From: CAVTJL01 sp963828215
Lineage (GTDB): Bacteria > Pseudomonadota > Alphaproteobacteria > Geminicoccales > Geminicoccaceae
Direction: 5' to 3'
Length of the DNA stretch: 64,000 nucleotides
Assembly: GCA_963828215.1 (NCBI GenBank)
Contig: CAWHFO010000016.1
Coordinates: 114,004 to 178,003 of the forward strand
Within the stretch, counting starts at the first letter, position 1. Each line of letters starts with the position of its first letter. The notes below the pieces were generated by a model. The model was not told the origin of the DNA, did no database searches, and saw only the letters and a list, made by a program, of their open reading frames with translations. The position numbers were made by a program, and so were the translations under genes. This document shows, one piece after another, positions 1 through 9,890 of this stretch.

Positions 1-876
1 GGTGACGGCCGGATGGCCGAGCGGAAAGCGCAGCGCTGCGGCCGCCAGGGGCACCGCGTGACGACGGCAGACCTCCTCGATCCGCCGTACCCGCTCGAGA
101 ATCGCTGGCGCTGCAGGCTCGTAGAAATACCGCGCCCCGGCGACGGCGCCCGTCGCCAGGATGCCCGAATTGAAGGGCGCCGCGACCAGGATGCCGATTC
201 CCTCCCGCTCGCAGTGGGGCAGCAGCGCATCGAGGCCGCTCTGGTCGAGCAGGGTGTAGCGCCCGGCCAGCATGAAGCAGTCGAATCGACCGGCCCTTGC
301 GAACTCGAGGCAGACATCGGGATCGTTCACGCCCACGCCGAACGCGCGGATGATGCCCGCCCCGCGCAGCTCGTCCAACGCCCGATAGGCACCGTCCATG
401 GCCTCGGCGAAGCGCCGCTGATAGGCCTCGCCGTGCCACCTCGGGTTGCAGTCGTGGATCAGCGCCAAGTCGATCCGCGCCCGGCCCAGCCGCTGATAGC
501 TGTCCTCGAGCGAGCGCATCGTCGCGCCGTACGAATAGTCGAAGACAGGCGTGAACGGTAGCGGCGCGCTGAACATGCTGGGGGGCGGCGCGTCCCGCGC
601 CGGCCGGAGCAGCCGTCCGACTTTGGTCGACAGCACCATCGCGTCGCCCGGCAGGCGTCGCAGGCCGGCGCCGACACGGTGCTCGCTGAGCCCATGGCCG
701 TAGAAGGGCGCCGTGTCCACGTAGCGGATACCTGCCTCGACGGCGGCGGCGAGCGTATCGGCCGCGGCCTCGTCGCCACCATCGCTGTAGAGGCCGCCGA
801 GCGGTGCTCCGCCGAGCCCGAGCTCCGTGAGCTCCAGCCCCGAGCGGCCGAGCCGGCGCTGCCTCATTCCCGTCAT
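1..876 (-). CDS. Aldo/keto reductase, 3' end outside the window
   Basis: NAD(P)H-dependent oxidoreductase of the D-threo-aldose 1-dehydrogenase / L-fucose dehydrogenase-like branch. About 292 residues are visible, uninterrupted, and the C-terminus lies beyond base 1. The AKR catalytic set can be read: Asp54 and Tyr59 in DTAPFYG, Lys85 in LSTKVGR, and His in the LALIHD strand. The start is ATG 876, with an in-frame alternative at ATG 867. It begins 9 bases after the stop of the upstream dehydrogenase, so the two are probably co-transcribed. The substrate cannot be told from sequence; a sugar or sugar lactone is typical for this branch. Confidence 0.85.
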   Translation of the reverse strand, partial: MTGMRQRRLGRSGLELTELGLGGAPLGGLYSDGGDEAAADTLAAAVEAGIRYVDTAPFYGHGLSEHRVGAGLRRLPGDAMVLSTKVGRLLRPARDAPPPSMFSAPLPFTPVFDYSYGATMRSLEDSYQRLGRARIDLALIHDCNPRWHGEAYQRRFAEAMDGAYRALDELRGAGIIRAFGVGVNDPDVCLEFARAGRFDCFMLAGRYTLLDQSGLDALLPHCEREGIGILVAAPFNSGILATGAVAGARYFYEPAAPAILERVRRIEEVCRRHAVPLAAAALRFPLGHPAVT

Positions 877-885
877 CGTCCCGTC

Positions 886-1799
886 TCAGCCTTTCGCCTG
901 CTCGAGCCGAACCTCGACCCCGGCTGCCCGCTCCACGCGCCGCAGCAGGCCCGTCACGTCCTCTCCGCCCTGGCCCGCCTCGTCGGCGGCGACGAGGGCC
1001 GCCAGCGTCGCCTCGCCGACCGGTGCCGGCACGCCCAGCGACCCGCGCCAGCTCGACCGCGAGCCGCACGTCCTTCCTGGCCAGCCGGATCATGAAGCCC
1101 GGGCTGAAATCGCCGAGCAGCGCCTTTTTCGGCAGCATGATGGCCAGCTGGTTGTTGCCGGCCATGGTCGAGGCGAAGACGGTGCGCATCAGCTCGAGCG
1201 GGAGGCCGGCCCTGGTCCCGGTCACGAGCGCCTCGGCGGTCGCCTGGAGCAGGCTCGAGGCGAGGCAGTTGTTGGTGAGCTTCATCGCCTGCCCGGCGCC
1301 CAGGGCGCCGCAGTGGAAGAGCGTCTCGCCCATGCACATCAGGACCGGGCGCACCTCCTCGATCACGGCCGCGTCGCCGCCGACCATCAGCACCAAGGTG
1401 CCCGCCACGGCGTTCTGCTGGAGCCTGCCGACCGGGCTGTCGATCATCCTGATGCCGCGCCCGGCCATGGCCTCGCCGACCCGCTCGGGTCGTCGTCGGA
1501 TCGATCGTGCTCATGTCGATATAGACGGCACCCGATCGCAGCGACCCCAGAATGCCGTTCGGGCCCGTCGCCACGGCCTCGACGTCGGGCGCGTCGGGCA
1601 GCATGGTGATGACGACGTCCGAGGCGGCCGCGACCTCGGCCGGCGAGGAGGCGGACTTGGCACCGGCTGCAACAAGGTCGGCCATCGACGCCGGGACCGC
1701 GTCGTAGACCACCATCGGATAGCCGTTCTTCCTGACATTGCTCGCCATCGGCCGCCCCATCGTGCCGAGCCCGATGAAGCCGATCCTGCTCGAAGCCAT
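886..1799 (-). CDS. 3-hydroxyisobutyrate dehydrogenase-like enzyme (two frameshifts)
   Basis: Beta-hydroxyacid dehydrogenase family. The N-terminal Rossmann motif GFIGLGTMGRPMA is followed by the DMSTIDP substrate loop and, later, GAGQAMKLTNN with the catalytic Lys. The frame breaks near 1491 (one extra base after ...DPTTTR) and near 1043 (an extra G). Removing both gives 303 residues, the normal family length, ending ...VRLEQAKG. It lies downstream of a taurine-type transporter operon and directly upstream of an aldo/keto reductase. A paralogue sits at 10709-11641. The breaks look like sequence errors or very recent damage, because the downstream codons remain well conserved. Confidence 0.8.
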
Positions 1800-1830
1800 C
1801 TGCCTCGAATCCCTCCTGATGTCTCGTGAC

Positions 1831-1857
1831 GGGGAGCGGCCCTGCCCGCCGCTCCCC
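1831..1857 (-). terminator. GC-rich hairpin between transporter and dehydrogenase genes
   Basis: A perfect 9-bp stem pairs 1831-1839 with 1849-1857 around a 9-base loop. It lies in the gap between the solute-binding gene and the downstream dehydrogenase gene. There is no U-run, so it may be an attenuator or mRNA-stabilising hairpin that lowers downstream expression. Confidence 0.4.
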
Positions 1858-1866
1858 GCCGGCGGC

Positions 1867-3104
1867 TCAGCTACGCGCCGACCACTTGTCCATGTCCCAC
1901 ACCGGCAGGCCGCGCAGGTCCTTGGTGTCCTTGGCGGTGAAGACGTCCATCGCCGGCTGCTTGCCGGTCGCCTCCCAGGCCTTCTCGATCAGGGGCGCAC
2001 CGGGCTTGAAGGCGTCCTTGACCTGGTCCCAGGTCAGGGCCTGGTCGATCAGCCCGCCCTGGACCATGAACTTCGAGACGGCGAGCAGCGCCCCGGCATC
2101 GCCCTCGGTCGGCCAGACCCAGCCACGGATGAACAGCACCTCGTCCTCGACCACCTTGGCGCCGAGATCGCCCGGCAGGCCCCAGTATTTCTTCGACAGG
2201 TCGGAGATCTGGGCGGGCGTCATCTTGCCCAGGCCGTCCACCGCCTCCTGCTGCGCCGTGACGAAGGCGGTGACGAGCTCCGGATTGGCGGAAAGAAGCT
2301 TGTTCTGCACCATCCAGAACGAGCGATGCAGATAGAAGCCGTCGGGATAGAAGGGCGATTTCTTGACGGACGGCAGCAGGATACCGGCACCCTCGCCGGC
2401 CGGGCCCTTGTAGTGGGACTCGGTGTAGCCGAACGAGTTGACGATGCCGACCGTGCCGATCTCCTTGTTGGCCTTGAGGAAGGCCGGATAGGTGACGATG
2501 GCGGCGTCCATGCCGGTCGGCAGCGCCGCCGCCTGCGCCTGGGTCGGCGTGTTGATGATCTTGATGTCGTTGGCCCGCGGATCGCCCGAGCCGAGCTCGC
2601 CGAAGAGAATCTGCGAGAGCGCGTTGTAGGGGTCGCCGCCCAAGAGGGCGCCCACCGTCTTGCCCTTGAGATCCTGGACGTTGCGGATGTCCGAAGTCGG
2701 GGCGCGTGGCCAGCACGAAGCGGAGATGGCCCTCGCCGACATTGAGGACGTTCCAGGGCTGCTGCTGGGCGATGCCGCGGATGATGGGCGTGTTGCCCCA
2801 GAGCCCGAAATCGAGATTGCCGCCGACGAAGGCCTCGACCTGCGGCATCGCCGAGGGATAGTCGCGATAGTCGACCGTGAGCTTGTAGCCCGCCTTCGCC
2901 GCCTGCTTGGCGAAGAGGTCCTTGTCCATCATGTACTGGGTGATGGGCGAGTTGCCGGCGGCCCAGGGCTGCCGGCCGACCGACACGGTCAACGCCTTGG
3001 CGTCGGCCGCTCGGGCCGCCCTGCGCGGCAAGCGACACCGCTGGCCCGGTCAGCGCCGTGCCCGCCATGGTTCCCAGAACGTCGCGTCGCGTGAGTCTCG
3101 TCAT
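1867..3104 (-). CDS. ABC transporter substrate-binding protein, taurine/nitrate type (two frameshifts)
   Basis: Periplasmic binding protein of the SsuA/TauA/NrtA class. It starts with a twin-arginine-like signal (MTRLTRRDVLG, then a hydrophobic stretch ending in SLAAQ). The mature part contains DFGLWGNTPIIRG and LKGKTVGALLGGDPY, typical of the family. One-base insertions near 3023 and 2699 break the frame; corrected length is 411 residues. It is the last transporter gene of the minus-strand run, downstream of the ATPase and two permeases. The ligand is unknown; small sulfonates or other organic anions are usual for this class. Confidence 0.8.
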
Positions 3105-3153
3105 CTCTTTTGCACTCCCTTGGTTGGCCGGGTTGTGAAAGCGAAGGATGCGC

Positions 3154-3989
3154 TCAGTCGCCGCCATCGGTCATGGCGGCGCGGTAGACCTCGTCGCGGA
3201 TCAGATGCCAGATCTCCTGGGTGAGCTCCTGGAAGCGGGCCACGCCGCGGACGGCGTCCTCGCGCGGCCGCGGCAGGTCGACCGGAATGATCCGGACGAC
3301 CCGTCCCGGATGGCTGCTCATGACGACCACGCGGTCCGAGAGAAAGACCGCCTCGTCGATCGCGTGGGTGATGAAGACGACCGTTTTTTTCTCCCTCGCC
3401 GGCCGCTCCTGGCCCCAGATGCGGAGCAGCTCCTCCTGGAGGATGGTGCGCGTCTGCGCGTCGAGTGCCGCGAAGGGCTCGTCCATCAGCAGCACCTCGG
3501 GCTCGTTCGCCAGGAGCCGGGCGATGGCGCAGCGCTGGCGCATCCCGCCCGACAGCTCGTGGGGATATTTCCGCTCGCTGCCGGCGAGGCTGACGAGCTC
3601 GATGAGCTGGTCGGACCCGCAGGTCGCGGTCGGCCCGCGGCGAGGCCCTTGCCATGCGGGCCGTAGCGCAGCCCGAACTCGACATTCTCGAAAACCGTCT
3701 TCCAGGGAAAGAGCGCATAGTCCTGGAACACCATGCCGCGCTCGGCACCGGGGCCCAGGATGGGCCGCCCGCCGATCGTCGCCCGGCCGGACGAGGCCCG
3801 CTCGAGGCCGGCCAGGATGTTGAGGATCGTCGTCTTGCCGCAGCCCGAGGGGCCGACGATGGTCAGGAACTCGCCGGCCTCGATCTCGAGGCTGACGTCC
3901 TCGACCGCGAGCACGCGGTCGCCGGTGCGCGGCGCCACGAACTCCTTGCGCACCGCATCGAGCGTCAGGCGCGAGGTGGTGCCCGTCAT
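3154..3989 (-). CDS. ABC transporter ATPase, SsuB/TauB type (two frameshifts)
   Basis: Cytoplasmic ATPase that powers the adjacent permeases. Visible motifs are Walker A GPSGCGKTT, Q-loop FQDYALFPW, signature LSGGMRQR, Walker B VLLMDEPFAALD and the switch His in ITHAIDEA. Two one-base insertions near 3605-3640 fall between the Q-loop and the signature motif; corrected length is 277 residues. The start ATG 3989 overlaps the stop of the upstream permease (ATGA), which decides it over the two in-frame ATGs further upstream. Confidence 0.85.
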
Positions 3990-4753
3990 GTCCATGGCAT
4001 GAGCCGCCGCTGGAGCCATCGGAGCCCCTGATCGATCGCCAGCGCCACGAGGCCCACGGCGATCATGCAGACGACGATGCTGTTGAGCTCGATATTGTAG
4101 GCATAGAAGACGAACATCATCTGGCCGATGCCGCCGCTGCCGCCGCCCCCGGCCTTCGAGCCGACCGCGAGCTCGGCCGCGACGATCGACATCCAGGCCG
4201 AGCCCATGGCGAGCCTGGCGCCGACGAAGATCGCCGGCAGGGCCGCCGGCAGGATCACCGTCTGGATGATCCGCAGCCGCGACAGGCCCATGGTCTGCGC
4301 CGCCTGCACATAGCGCCGGTCGACCCGCTTCACGCCGTGCATCGTATTGATGATCATGGGGAAGAAGGCCGCGTAGGCGACGACGAACACGGCGGCCGGC
4401 GTGCCGGTGCCGAACCAGAGGATGGCGAGCGGCAGAAGGGCGATGGGTGCCACCGGGCGGAAGCTCTCGACGATCGGGTCGAGATTGCGCTCCACCGCCC
4501 GGAGATAGCCCATGAGGATGCCCAGGATCAGCGCCAGGGAGCCGGCGACGGCAAAGCCCAGCGCCACCCGCCCGAGGCTCTGGATCAGGGCCATCGGCAG
4601 GTCGCCGCTGCCGAGCAGGCCGGCGGCGGCCTCGACCACCTCGACCGGCAGGGGCGCCCGGCTGCGCGGCGGCAGCGTCAGGCCCCAGACCTGCCAGATC
4701 AGGATCAGCGCCACCGGCAGCATCAGGCCCCGCATCGGCAGGCGGGCCGTCAC
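3986..4753 (-). CDS. ABC transporter permease, SsuC/TauC type
   Basis: Inner-membrane subunit with about six hydrophobic segments and the EAA-type coupling loop (AAQTMGLSRLRIIQTVILPAALP) followed by GARLAMGSAWM. Length is 255 residues from GTG 4753, which overlaps the stop of the preceding permease (GTGA); ATG 4735 is an alternative. A run of glycines (GGGGSGG) sits where related proteins have a shorter loop. It is one of two different permease genes in this operon, so the transporter is probably a heterodimer. Confidence 0.85.
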   Translation of the reverse strand: MTARLPMRGLMLPVALILIWQVWGLTLPPRSRAPLPVEVVEAAAGLLGSGDLPMALIQSLGRVALGFAVAGSLALILGILMGYLRAVERNLDPIVESFRPVAPIALLPLAILWFGTGTPAAVFVVAYAAFFPMIINTMHGVKRVDRRYVQAAQTMGLSRLRIIQTVILPAALPAIFVGARLAMGSAWMSIVAAELAVGSKAGGGGSGGIGQMMFVFYAYNIELNSIVVCMIAVGLVALAIDQGLRWLQRRLMPWT

Positions 4754-5592
4754 GGCACGTCTCCGATGCCCGTGGCCCAGGGCGTGAGCCAGCGCTGCAG
4801 CGCCCTGAGCGCCCGGTCGGTGAGATAGCCCAGCACGCTGATGACGATGATGAAGGCGATGACCTTGGGGGTCATCAGCAGCTCCCGGTACCACTCGATG
4901 GCGAAGCCGAGGCCGCTCGGGGCACCGATCAGCTCGGCCGCCACCAGCGCCATCCAGACCGAGCCGCCGGCGATGCGGGCACCGGTCAGGATGTGCGGCA
5001 GGGCCGAGGGCAGGACGACGTGCCGAAGGATCGTGCCCCGGCCCACCCCCATGGTCTGCGCCGCCCGCAGCAGGGTCCGATCCGTCGACCGCACGCCGGC
5101 GATGGTGTTCAGCAGGAAGGGAAAGAGGGCCACGTAGGCCATGATGAAGATCGGCAGCGTGTCGCCGATGCCGAAGATGAAGAGGGCGAGCGGTATCCAG
5201 GCGATGCCGGAGATCGGCCGCAGCAGCTCGACGATCGGGTCCAGCAGATCGTCGAGCAGGGGGCTGAGCCCCATGACGATGCCGAGCCCGATGCCGAGGC
5301 AGCCGGCGATCAGATAGCTGACGGCCAGCCGCCACAGGCTGATCGCCGCGTTCTGGGCGATCTCGCCATTCCGCAGCAGCGCCACGAGCTGCTGGGCCAC
5401 CGCCAGCGGCGTCGGCAGGATCACGTGGTTGCCGACCCACAGCGAGACCAGGTACCAGATGCCGAGCAGGGCAAGGATGGAGCGCAGATAGAGGAACGCC
5501 CCCCCAGACGGGGGCTGCGCGTGCCTACGCCGCCCGTTAGGCCGACCGCCGCCATGCCGTTCCCTGATCGCCCCGATCTGTCGTCGGTCCAT
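4750..5592 (-). CDS. ABC transporter permease, SsuC/TauC type, first gene of the operon
   Basis: Second binding-protein-dependent permease, 280 residues and intact. A hydrophilic N-terminus of about 35 residues precedes the membrane segments, so translation may begin later than ATG 5592. The coupling loop reads RAAQTMGVGRGTILRHVVLPSALP, followed by GARIAGGSVWMALVAAE. The gene is divergent from the LacI-type regulator at 5689, and a LacI-type operator lies 14-27 bases upstream of its start. Confidence 0.85.
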   Translation of the reverse strand: MDRRQIGAIRERHGGGRPNGRRRHAQPPSGGAFLYLRSILALLGIWYLVSLWVGNHVILPTPLAVAQQLVALLRNGEIAQNAAISLWRLAVSYLIAGCLGIGLGIVMGLSPLLDDLLDPIVELLRPISGIAWIPLALFIFGIGDTLPIFIMAYVALFPFLLNTIAGVRSTDRTLLRAAQTMGVGRGTILRHVVLPSALPHILTGARIAGGSVWMALVAAELIGAPSGLGFAIEWYRELLMTPKVIAFIIVISVLGYLTDRALRALQRWLTPWATGIGDVP

Positions 5593-5605
5593 CGCGCGGA
5601 AGCGA

Positions 5606-5619
5606 TGGAAGCGCTAACA
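5606..5619. promoter_or_regulatory. LacI-family operator between transporter operon and regulator
   Basis: TGGAAGCGCTAACA is a near-palindrome centred on AGCGCT, the classic core of LacI/GntR-type operators. It lies in the roughly 96-bp gap between the divergent permease (start 5592) and lacI-type (start 5689) genes. It is therefore placed to repress the transporter and autoregulate the repressor. Assignment is by motif and position only. Confidence 0.6.
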
Positions 5620-5688
5620 TCCCGATGCTAACCTGTCGCCTACCCGAGAACAAGGGGCCAAGGCCCGCTCGGGGAGGCGGAACGGACG

Positions 5689-6710
5689 ATGGCGGCGAGG
5701 ACACGCGAGACGACGGGGCGCGTGCGGATGGCCGAGGTCGCGGCCCGGGCCGGCGTCTCGGCGGTCACGGTGTCCCGTGTGCTGCACGCCCCTTCGACCG
5801 TGGCCGAGGCGACCCGCAGCCGGGTGACGGCGGCGATCGCCGAGCTGGGCTACCTGCCCAACCTGATCGCGCGATCGCTGGCCGCTACCCGCACCGGCAT
5901 GATGGCGGCGCTGATCCCGACCATCGACCATTCGCTGCACGCCGAGGTGGTGCAGGCGATGAGCGAGGTGATGCGGGGCGCGGGCTTTCACCTGCTGCTC
6001 GGCTCGACCGATTTTTCGCTGGAGCAGGAGGAGGATCTGGTCCGCGCCTTTCTCGCCCGGCAGGCCGATGCCCTCTTTCTCACCGGCACCACCCATACCG
6101 AGGCGACCCGCCGGCTGCTCCAGACCGCCCGCGTGCCGGTCGTCGAGATCGCCAACGTCACCGAGGCGCCGATCGACATGGCGGTCGGCTATTCGAGCCG
6201 CGTCGCGGCCGGCGACGATGGTCCGCTACCTGCTGGGCCGCGGCTACCGGCGGATCGGCTATCTCTACTCGACCATCGGTGCCAATGATCGGCTGGCCGA
6301 CCGTTTCGAAGGCGTGCGGGAGGCGCTCGCGGGCGCCGACGCGCTGGACCCCGACCTGCTCGTCGAGACCCGGATCGACCTTCGCGCGGGAGCGGCAGGC
6401 GCTGCTCGAGCTCGTCGCCCGCCGGCCGGACGTCGAGGCCGTCTTCTGCTCGAGCGACGTGATCGCGGTCGGCGCCCTGCTCGAATGCGCGCGGCAGGGC
6501 TGGGCGGTCCCCGGGCGCCTGGCGGTCGCCGGCTTCGACGACCTGCCCATCGCCGCCGAGCTGCATCCGGCACTCACCACGATCCGCGTCCCGCGCCGGG
6601 CGATGGGCCGTCTCGCCGCCGAGCTGCTCCTGCGGCGCCTCGCCGGCGAGACCGTCGAGCCGCGGGTCGTCGACCTCGGCTTCGAGCTGATCGCCCGGGC
6701 CAGCGCCTGA
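5689..6710 (+). CDS. LacI-family transcriptional regulator (two frameshifts)
   Basis: DNA-binding repressor with an N-terminal helix-turn-helix (MAEVAARAGVSAVTVSRVLH) and hinge, then a periplasmic-binding-like effector domain ending in a typical AGFDDLPIA...TTIRVPRRAMG region. One-base insertions near 6213 and 6380 split it into three frames; corrected length is 339 residues. It is transcribed away from the taurine-type ABC operon and probably controls it through the 5606-5619 site. It is closest within this window to the regulator at 43218-44273, which also sits beside a taurine-type ABC operon. Confidence 0.85.
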
Positions 6711-6723
6711 GGAGCGTGGCCGG

Positions 6724-6747
6724 GGGCCGGGGCTGCCGCCCCGGCCC
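6724..6747. terminator. Hairpin between convergent genes
   Basis: A perfect 10-bp GC stem (6724-6733 with 6738-6747) with a 4-base loop lies between the stop of the LacI-type gene and the stop of the convergent solute-binding gene. It is positioned to serve as a bidirectional terminator, although no U-run follows. Confidence 0.5.
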
Positions 6748-6752
6748 GGCGG

Positions 6753-8036
6753 TCAGCGCGACATGGTGCGGGCGATCTTGCGGTCCGCGCTCGCGAGCTC
6801 GCCCTCGATGTCGCCGCCCTGGATCACCGACTGCAGGGCCGGCACCACATCGTCCATCACCGCATAGAACTTGGCGCTCTTGAACGGATTGTCGATCGTG
6901 TTGCCGAGCTCCTGCACGAAGAGCTGGGTGTAGGGGTCGGCACCCATGTCGCCGCTGGTGAGGAGCTTCATGTCGGACGTCGAGAGCTGGCCCGAGGCCT
7001 TGAAGTACATGTCGGTGAACTCGGGGTCGAAGATCACGTAGCGGATGAACTCGGCCGCCAGCTTCTTGTGCTTGGAGCCCTTGGAGATGGTGATCTCGTG
7101 GGGATTGCCGATCGTGCGCCGCTTGCCGCTCGGGTCGGCCGGCATCGGCGCCACCCAGATGTCGCCGTCCTGGGCGGTCGTGGTCTTGCCGCCCGAGAGG
7201 TTCTTGAAGAGCCCTTGGCCCCACGGCCCCTCGAAGATGAAGCCGGCGCGGCCGGACGCCATGGTGTTGCGCGTCTCGTCGATCGAGAACCCCGCGGGCG
7301 CGGCGCCGGCCTTCACGAGATCCCGGACCCAGGCGAAGGCCTGCTGCGTCGGCGGCGTGTTGAACGTCACCTTGCCCTGGGCGTCGACCACGTCACCGCC
7401 CATCCCGTAGATGATCGGGATCGTCCACTGGGCCGAGTTCGGGTTGCGCTGGGTGCGGAGCGCCACGCCGTAGACCGGTGCACCGTTCCGGGCCGGCAGG
7501 GCCGCGATCTTCTTGGCCTGCTCCATCAGCTCGGGCCAGGTCTGCGGCGGCTTCGCCGGATCGAGGCCGGCCTCCTTCATGAGGTTCCGGTTGTAGAACA
7601 GCAGGATCGGTGCCGGAACCCAGGGCATCGCCATGATCTTGCCGTCGAACGTCACCGCGTCGAGCGACGCCTTGGGGATGTCTGCCCACTCCTCGGCGGT
7701 GAAGTAGTCGTTCAGCGGCTCCAGGCCACCGATCTCGTAGATAGCCGGAATCCAGCCCGCGATCAGGTGGAGATTGTCGGCGGCGTTGCCGGCGAGGGTG
7801 GCGACCGTCGCCTGCTTCAGCGCCTGATCGAAGGGCACGTCGTTCCTGACCCACTCCACCCCCGGATGCTTCTTCTCGAAGTCCTGCGTCAGGAACTTCA
7901 CCGTCTCCACGTAGGCCCCATAGAGATTGAGCCAGCCCGCGTAGCTCAGCTGGGTCGTCTCCGCATGGGCGCCCCGCCCCGCGGCCAAAGCGCCGGCCAG
8001 AGCGGCCAACATCGTCTCGCGCCTGCTCAATCTCAT
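6753..8036 (-). CDS. Extracellular sugar-binding protein (family 1)
   Basis: Periplasmic binding protein of a carbohydrate ABC importer (MalE/UgpB type), 427 residues and intact. A twin-arginine-like signal (MRLSRRETMLAALAGALAAG, AHA cleavage site) starts at ATG 8036. Family features include FYNRNLMKEAGLD and a GRAGFIFEGPWG motif. It follows two MalFG-type permease genes on the same strand. No ATPase is encoded in the operon, so a shared ATPase elsewhere must energise it. Confidence 0.88.
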   Translation of the reverse strand: MRLSRRETMLAALAGALAAGRGAHAETTQLSYAGWLNLYGAYVETVKFLTQDFEKKHPGVEWVRNDVPFDQALKQATVATLAGNAADNLHLIAGWIPAIYEIGGLEPLNDYFTAEEWADIPKASLDAVTFDGKIMAMPWVPAPILLFYNRNLMKEAGLDPAKPPQTWPELMEQAKKIAALPARNGAPVYGVALRTQRNPNSAQWTIPIIYGMGGDVVDAQGKVTFNTPPTQQAFAWVRDLVKAGAAPAGFSIDETRNTMASGRAGFIFEGPWGQGLFKNLSGGKTTTAQDGDIWVAPMPADPSGKRRTIGNPHEITISKGSKHKKLAAEFIRYVIFDPEFTDMYFKASGQLSTSDMKLLTSGDMGADPYTQLFVQELGNTIDNPFKSAKFYAVMDDVVPALQSVIQGGDIEGELASADRKIARTMSR

Positions 8037-8082
8037 TGTTCTGCCTCCTCGTTGTCGTGGCCGGGCCCGGCCCGGCACCTGC

Positions 8083-8971
8083 TCACCCTTTGACGGCGCC
8101 CGCCGTGACTCCCTGCATGAACGCCCGCTGGAAGAAGAGAAAGAGAAGAAAGATCGGGATCGAGACGATGATCGCGAGGGCCATCATGTCCGACCAGGCG
8201 CCCTCGAACTCGGTCAGGAACGACATGCTGATGCCGGCCGGCAGCGGCCGCATGTCGTTCGAGGAGATGAAGGTCAGCCCGAAGAGAAGCTCGTTCCAGG
8301 ACGTCACGAAGACGAAGATGGCCGAGGCGGTCAAGCGCCGGCTTGGCCATCGGCATGACGATGCGGAAGAAGGTGTAGGCCGGGCTGGCGCCGTCGACGA
8401 AGGCCGCCTCCTCGATCTCGGACGGCAGCTGGTCGAAGAAGCTCTTCAGCAGCCAGACCGCGACCGGCAGGGTCACGACCGTGTGGCCGATGATCAAGGA
8501 CGCATAGGTGTTCAGGAGGTGGAGCTTCACGAACAGGATATACATCGAGATCATCAGGAGCGGGATCGGGAAGGCGAGCGACGCCATGAAGAACATCAAG
8601 ATGGCGGTGTTGGCGCGGAAGCGCAGGCGGGCGAGGCCGTAGGCGGCGAGCGCGCCCGTCAGCGTCGCCACCACCGCGGAGCAAAGGCCGACGATCAGGC
8701 TGTTCAAGAAATAGGTGCCGAGCGTCGGGTTGAGCTCGGCCCGGTAGCTGGCGAGCGTCGGATGCGCCGGGATCCAGCGCGGCGGATAGCTGAAGACGTC
8801 GGCCAGGGGCTTGAGCGAGGTCGAGAGCATCCAGGCGATCGGCAGGAGCAGGATCACCAGGGCCGCGAAGACCAGGAGGTAGAGGATGACGTCGACCATC
8901 CAGCGGCCGTGCCGGTAGGAGCGGTCGCTGCGCTCGCGGCCGGCCTGTCTCGGCAGGGTGGTGGCGCTCAT
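8083..8971 (-). CDS. Sugar ABC permease, MalG type (one frameshift)
   Basis: Inner-membrane subunit with six predicted segments; the EAA loop is EIEEAAFVDGASPAYTFFRIVMPMAKPAL. A one-base insertion just after that loop (near 8337) shifts the frame, and the rest (TASAIFVFVTSWNELLFGL...) continues in the next frame. Corrected length is 295 residues from ATG 8971, two bases past the stop of the MalF-type partner. Co-transcribed with the binding protein downstream. Confidence 0.85.
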
Positions 8972-8972
8972 C

Positions 8973-9870
8973 TCAGTCCTTCCCGCCGGCCAGCGAGCGG
9001 TCGAGCGCGAAGCGAACATAGAGGAGGGCCACGACCAGCAGCAGGACGAGCCAGATCGTCCCCACCGCCGAGGCAAGGCCAAAATCCCAGTCCTCGAACG
9101 CCGTCTTGTAGGTATAGAGGGAAAGCACCATCGTCGCGTTGACCGGCCCGCCCTGGGTCAGGACGAAGACCATCGTCATCTCCTGAAAGAAGCGCACCGC
9201 CTGCAGCAGGGCCGCGACGAGGATGATGTTCCGCAGCAGCGGCAGCACGACGTAGCGCTGGCGGGCGAGGAAGCCGGCGCCGTCGATCTCGGCCTGCTCG
9301 ATCAGGTCCCGCGGCACGCCCTGAAGGGCGGCGAGGCAGATCACCATGATGAACGGGATGGCGCGCCAGGCGTAGCCCGAGATCACCGCCCACTGGGCGG
9401 CCACCGGGTCGAACAGCCATTTGAGATTGACCTTGGTGACGCCGAGCTCGAGCAGCAGATAGTTGACGAGCCCATAGTCCTGGCTGAAGAGCCAGCCCCA
9501 GAGGATGGCGATGACGATCCAGGGCACGACCCAGACCTGGAAGATCGCGGCGCGGAAGAAGCCGGCAAAGCGCAGGCCGGAGTTCAGGAGCACCGCCAGG
9601 CCGTAGCCGCAGACCGTGGCGATGACCGTGGCGCGAGCCCACGATGTAGAGCGTGTTGGCGAGGACCGTGCGGAACTCCGGATCGCCGAACAGAAAGGAA
9701 AAATTGCCGAGGCCGACATAGGCGAGGGCCGGGCGCAGCGGGGTCGCGTCGGTGAAGGAGAGCCGCACGCCGTTGACGACCGGCCAAAGAATAAAAATCC
9801 CGACCAGCAGGATGGCCGGGGCGAACAGCATCAGGATGAAAAAGGGGTGGCGCTTGAGGGTGGCGTTCAT
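8973..9870 (-). CDS. Sugar ABC permease, MalF type (one frameshift)
   Basis: Partner permease starting MNATLKRHPFFILMLFAPAIL at ATG 9870. The coupling loop reads DLIEQAEIDGAGFLARQRYVVLPLL. An extra G near 9635 shifts the frame within the first third; removing it gives 298 residues. The gene lies between a short-chain dehydrogenase upstream and the MalG-type gene downstream, all on the minus strand. This suggests that the imported substrate and the two dehydrogenases belong to one pathway. Confidence 0.85.
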
Positions 9871-9890
9871 CGGCCGACGCCCCGGCCGTC

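Noticed and set aside
3986..5440. A 484-codon minus-strand reading frame spanning both taurine-type permeases
   Set aside because: Only its C-terminal half is the real permease; the first half is the wrong frame of the upstream permease gene, which has its own family motifs in frame 4750-5592.
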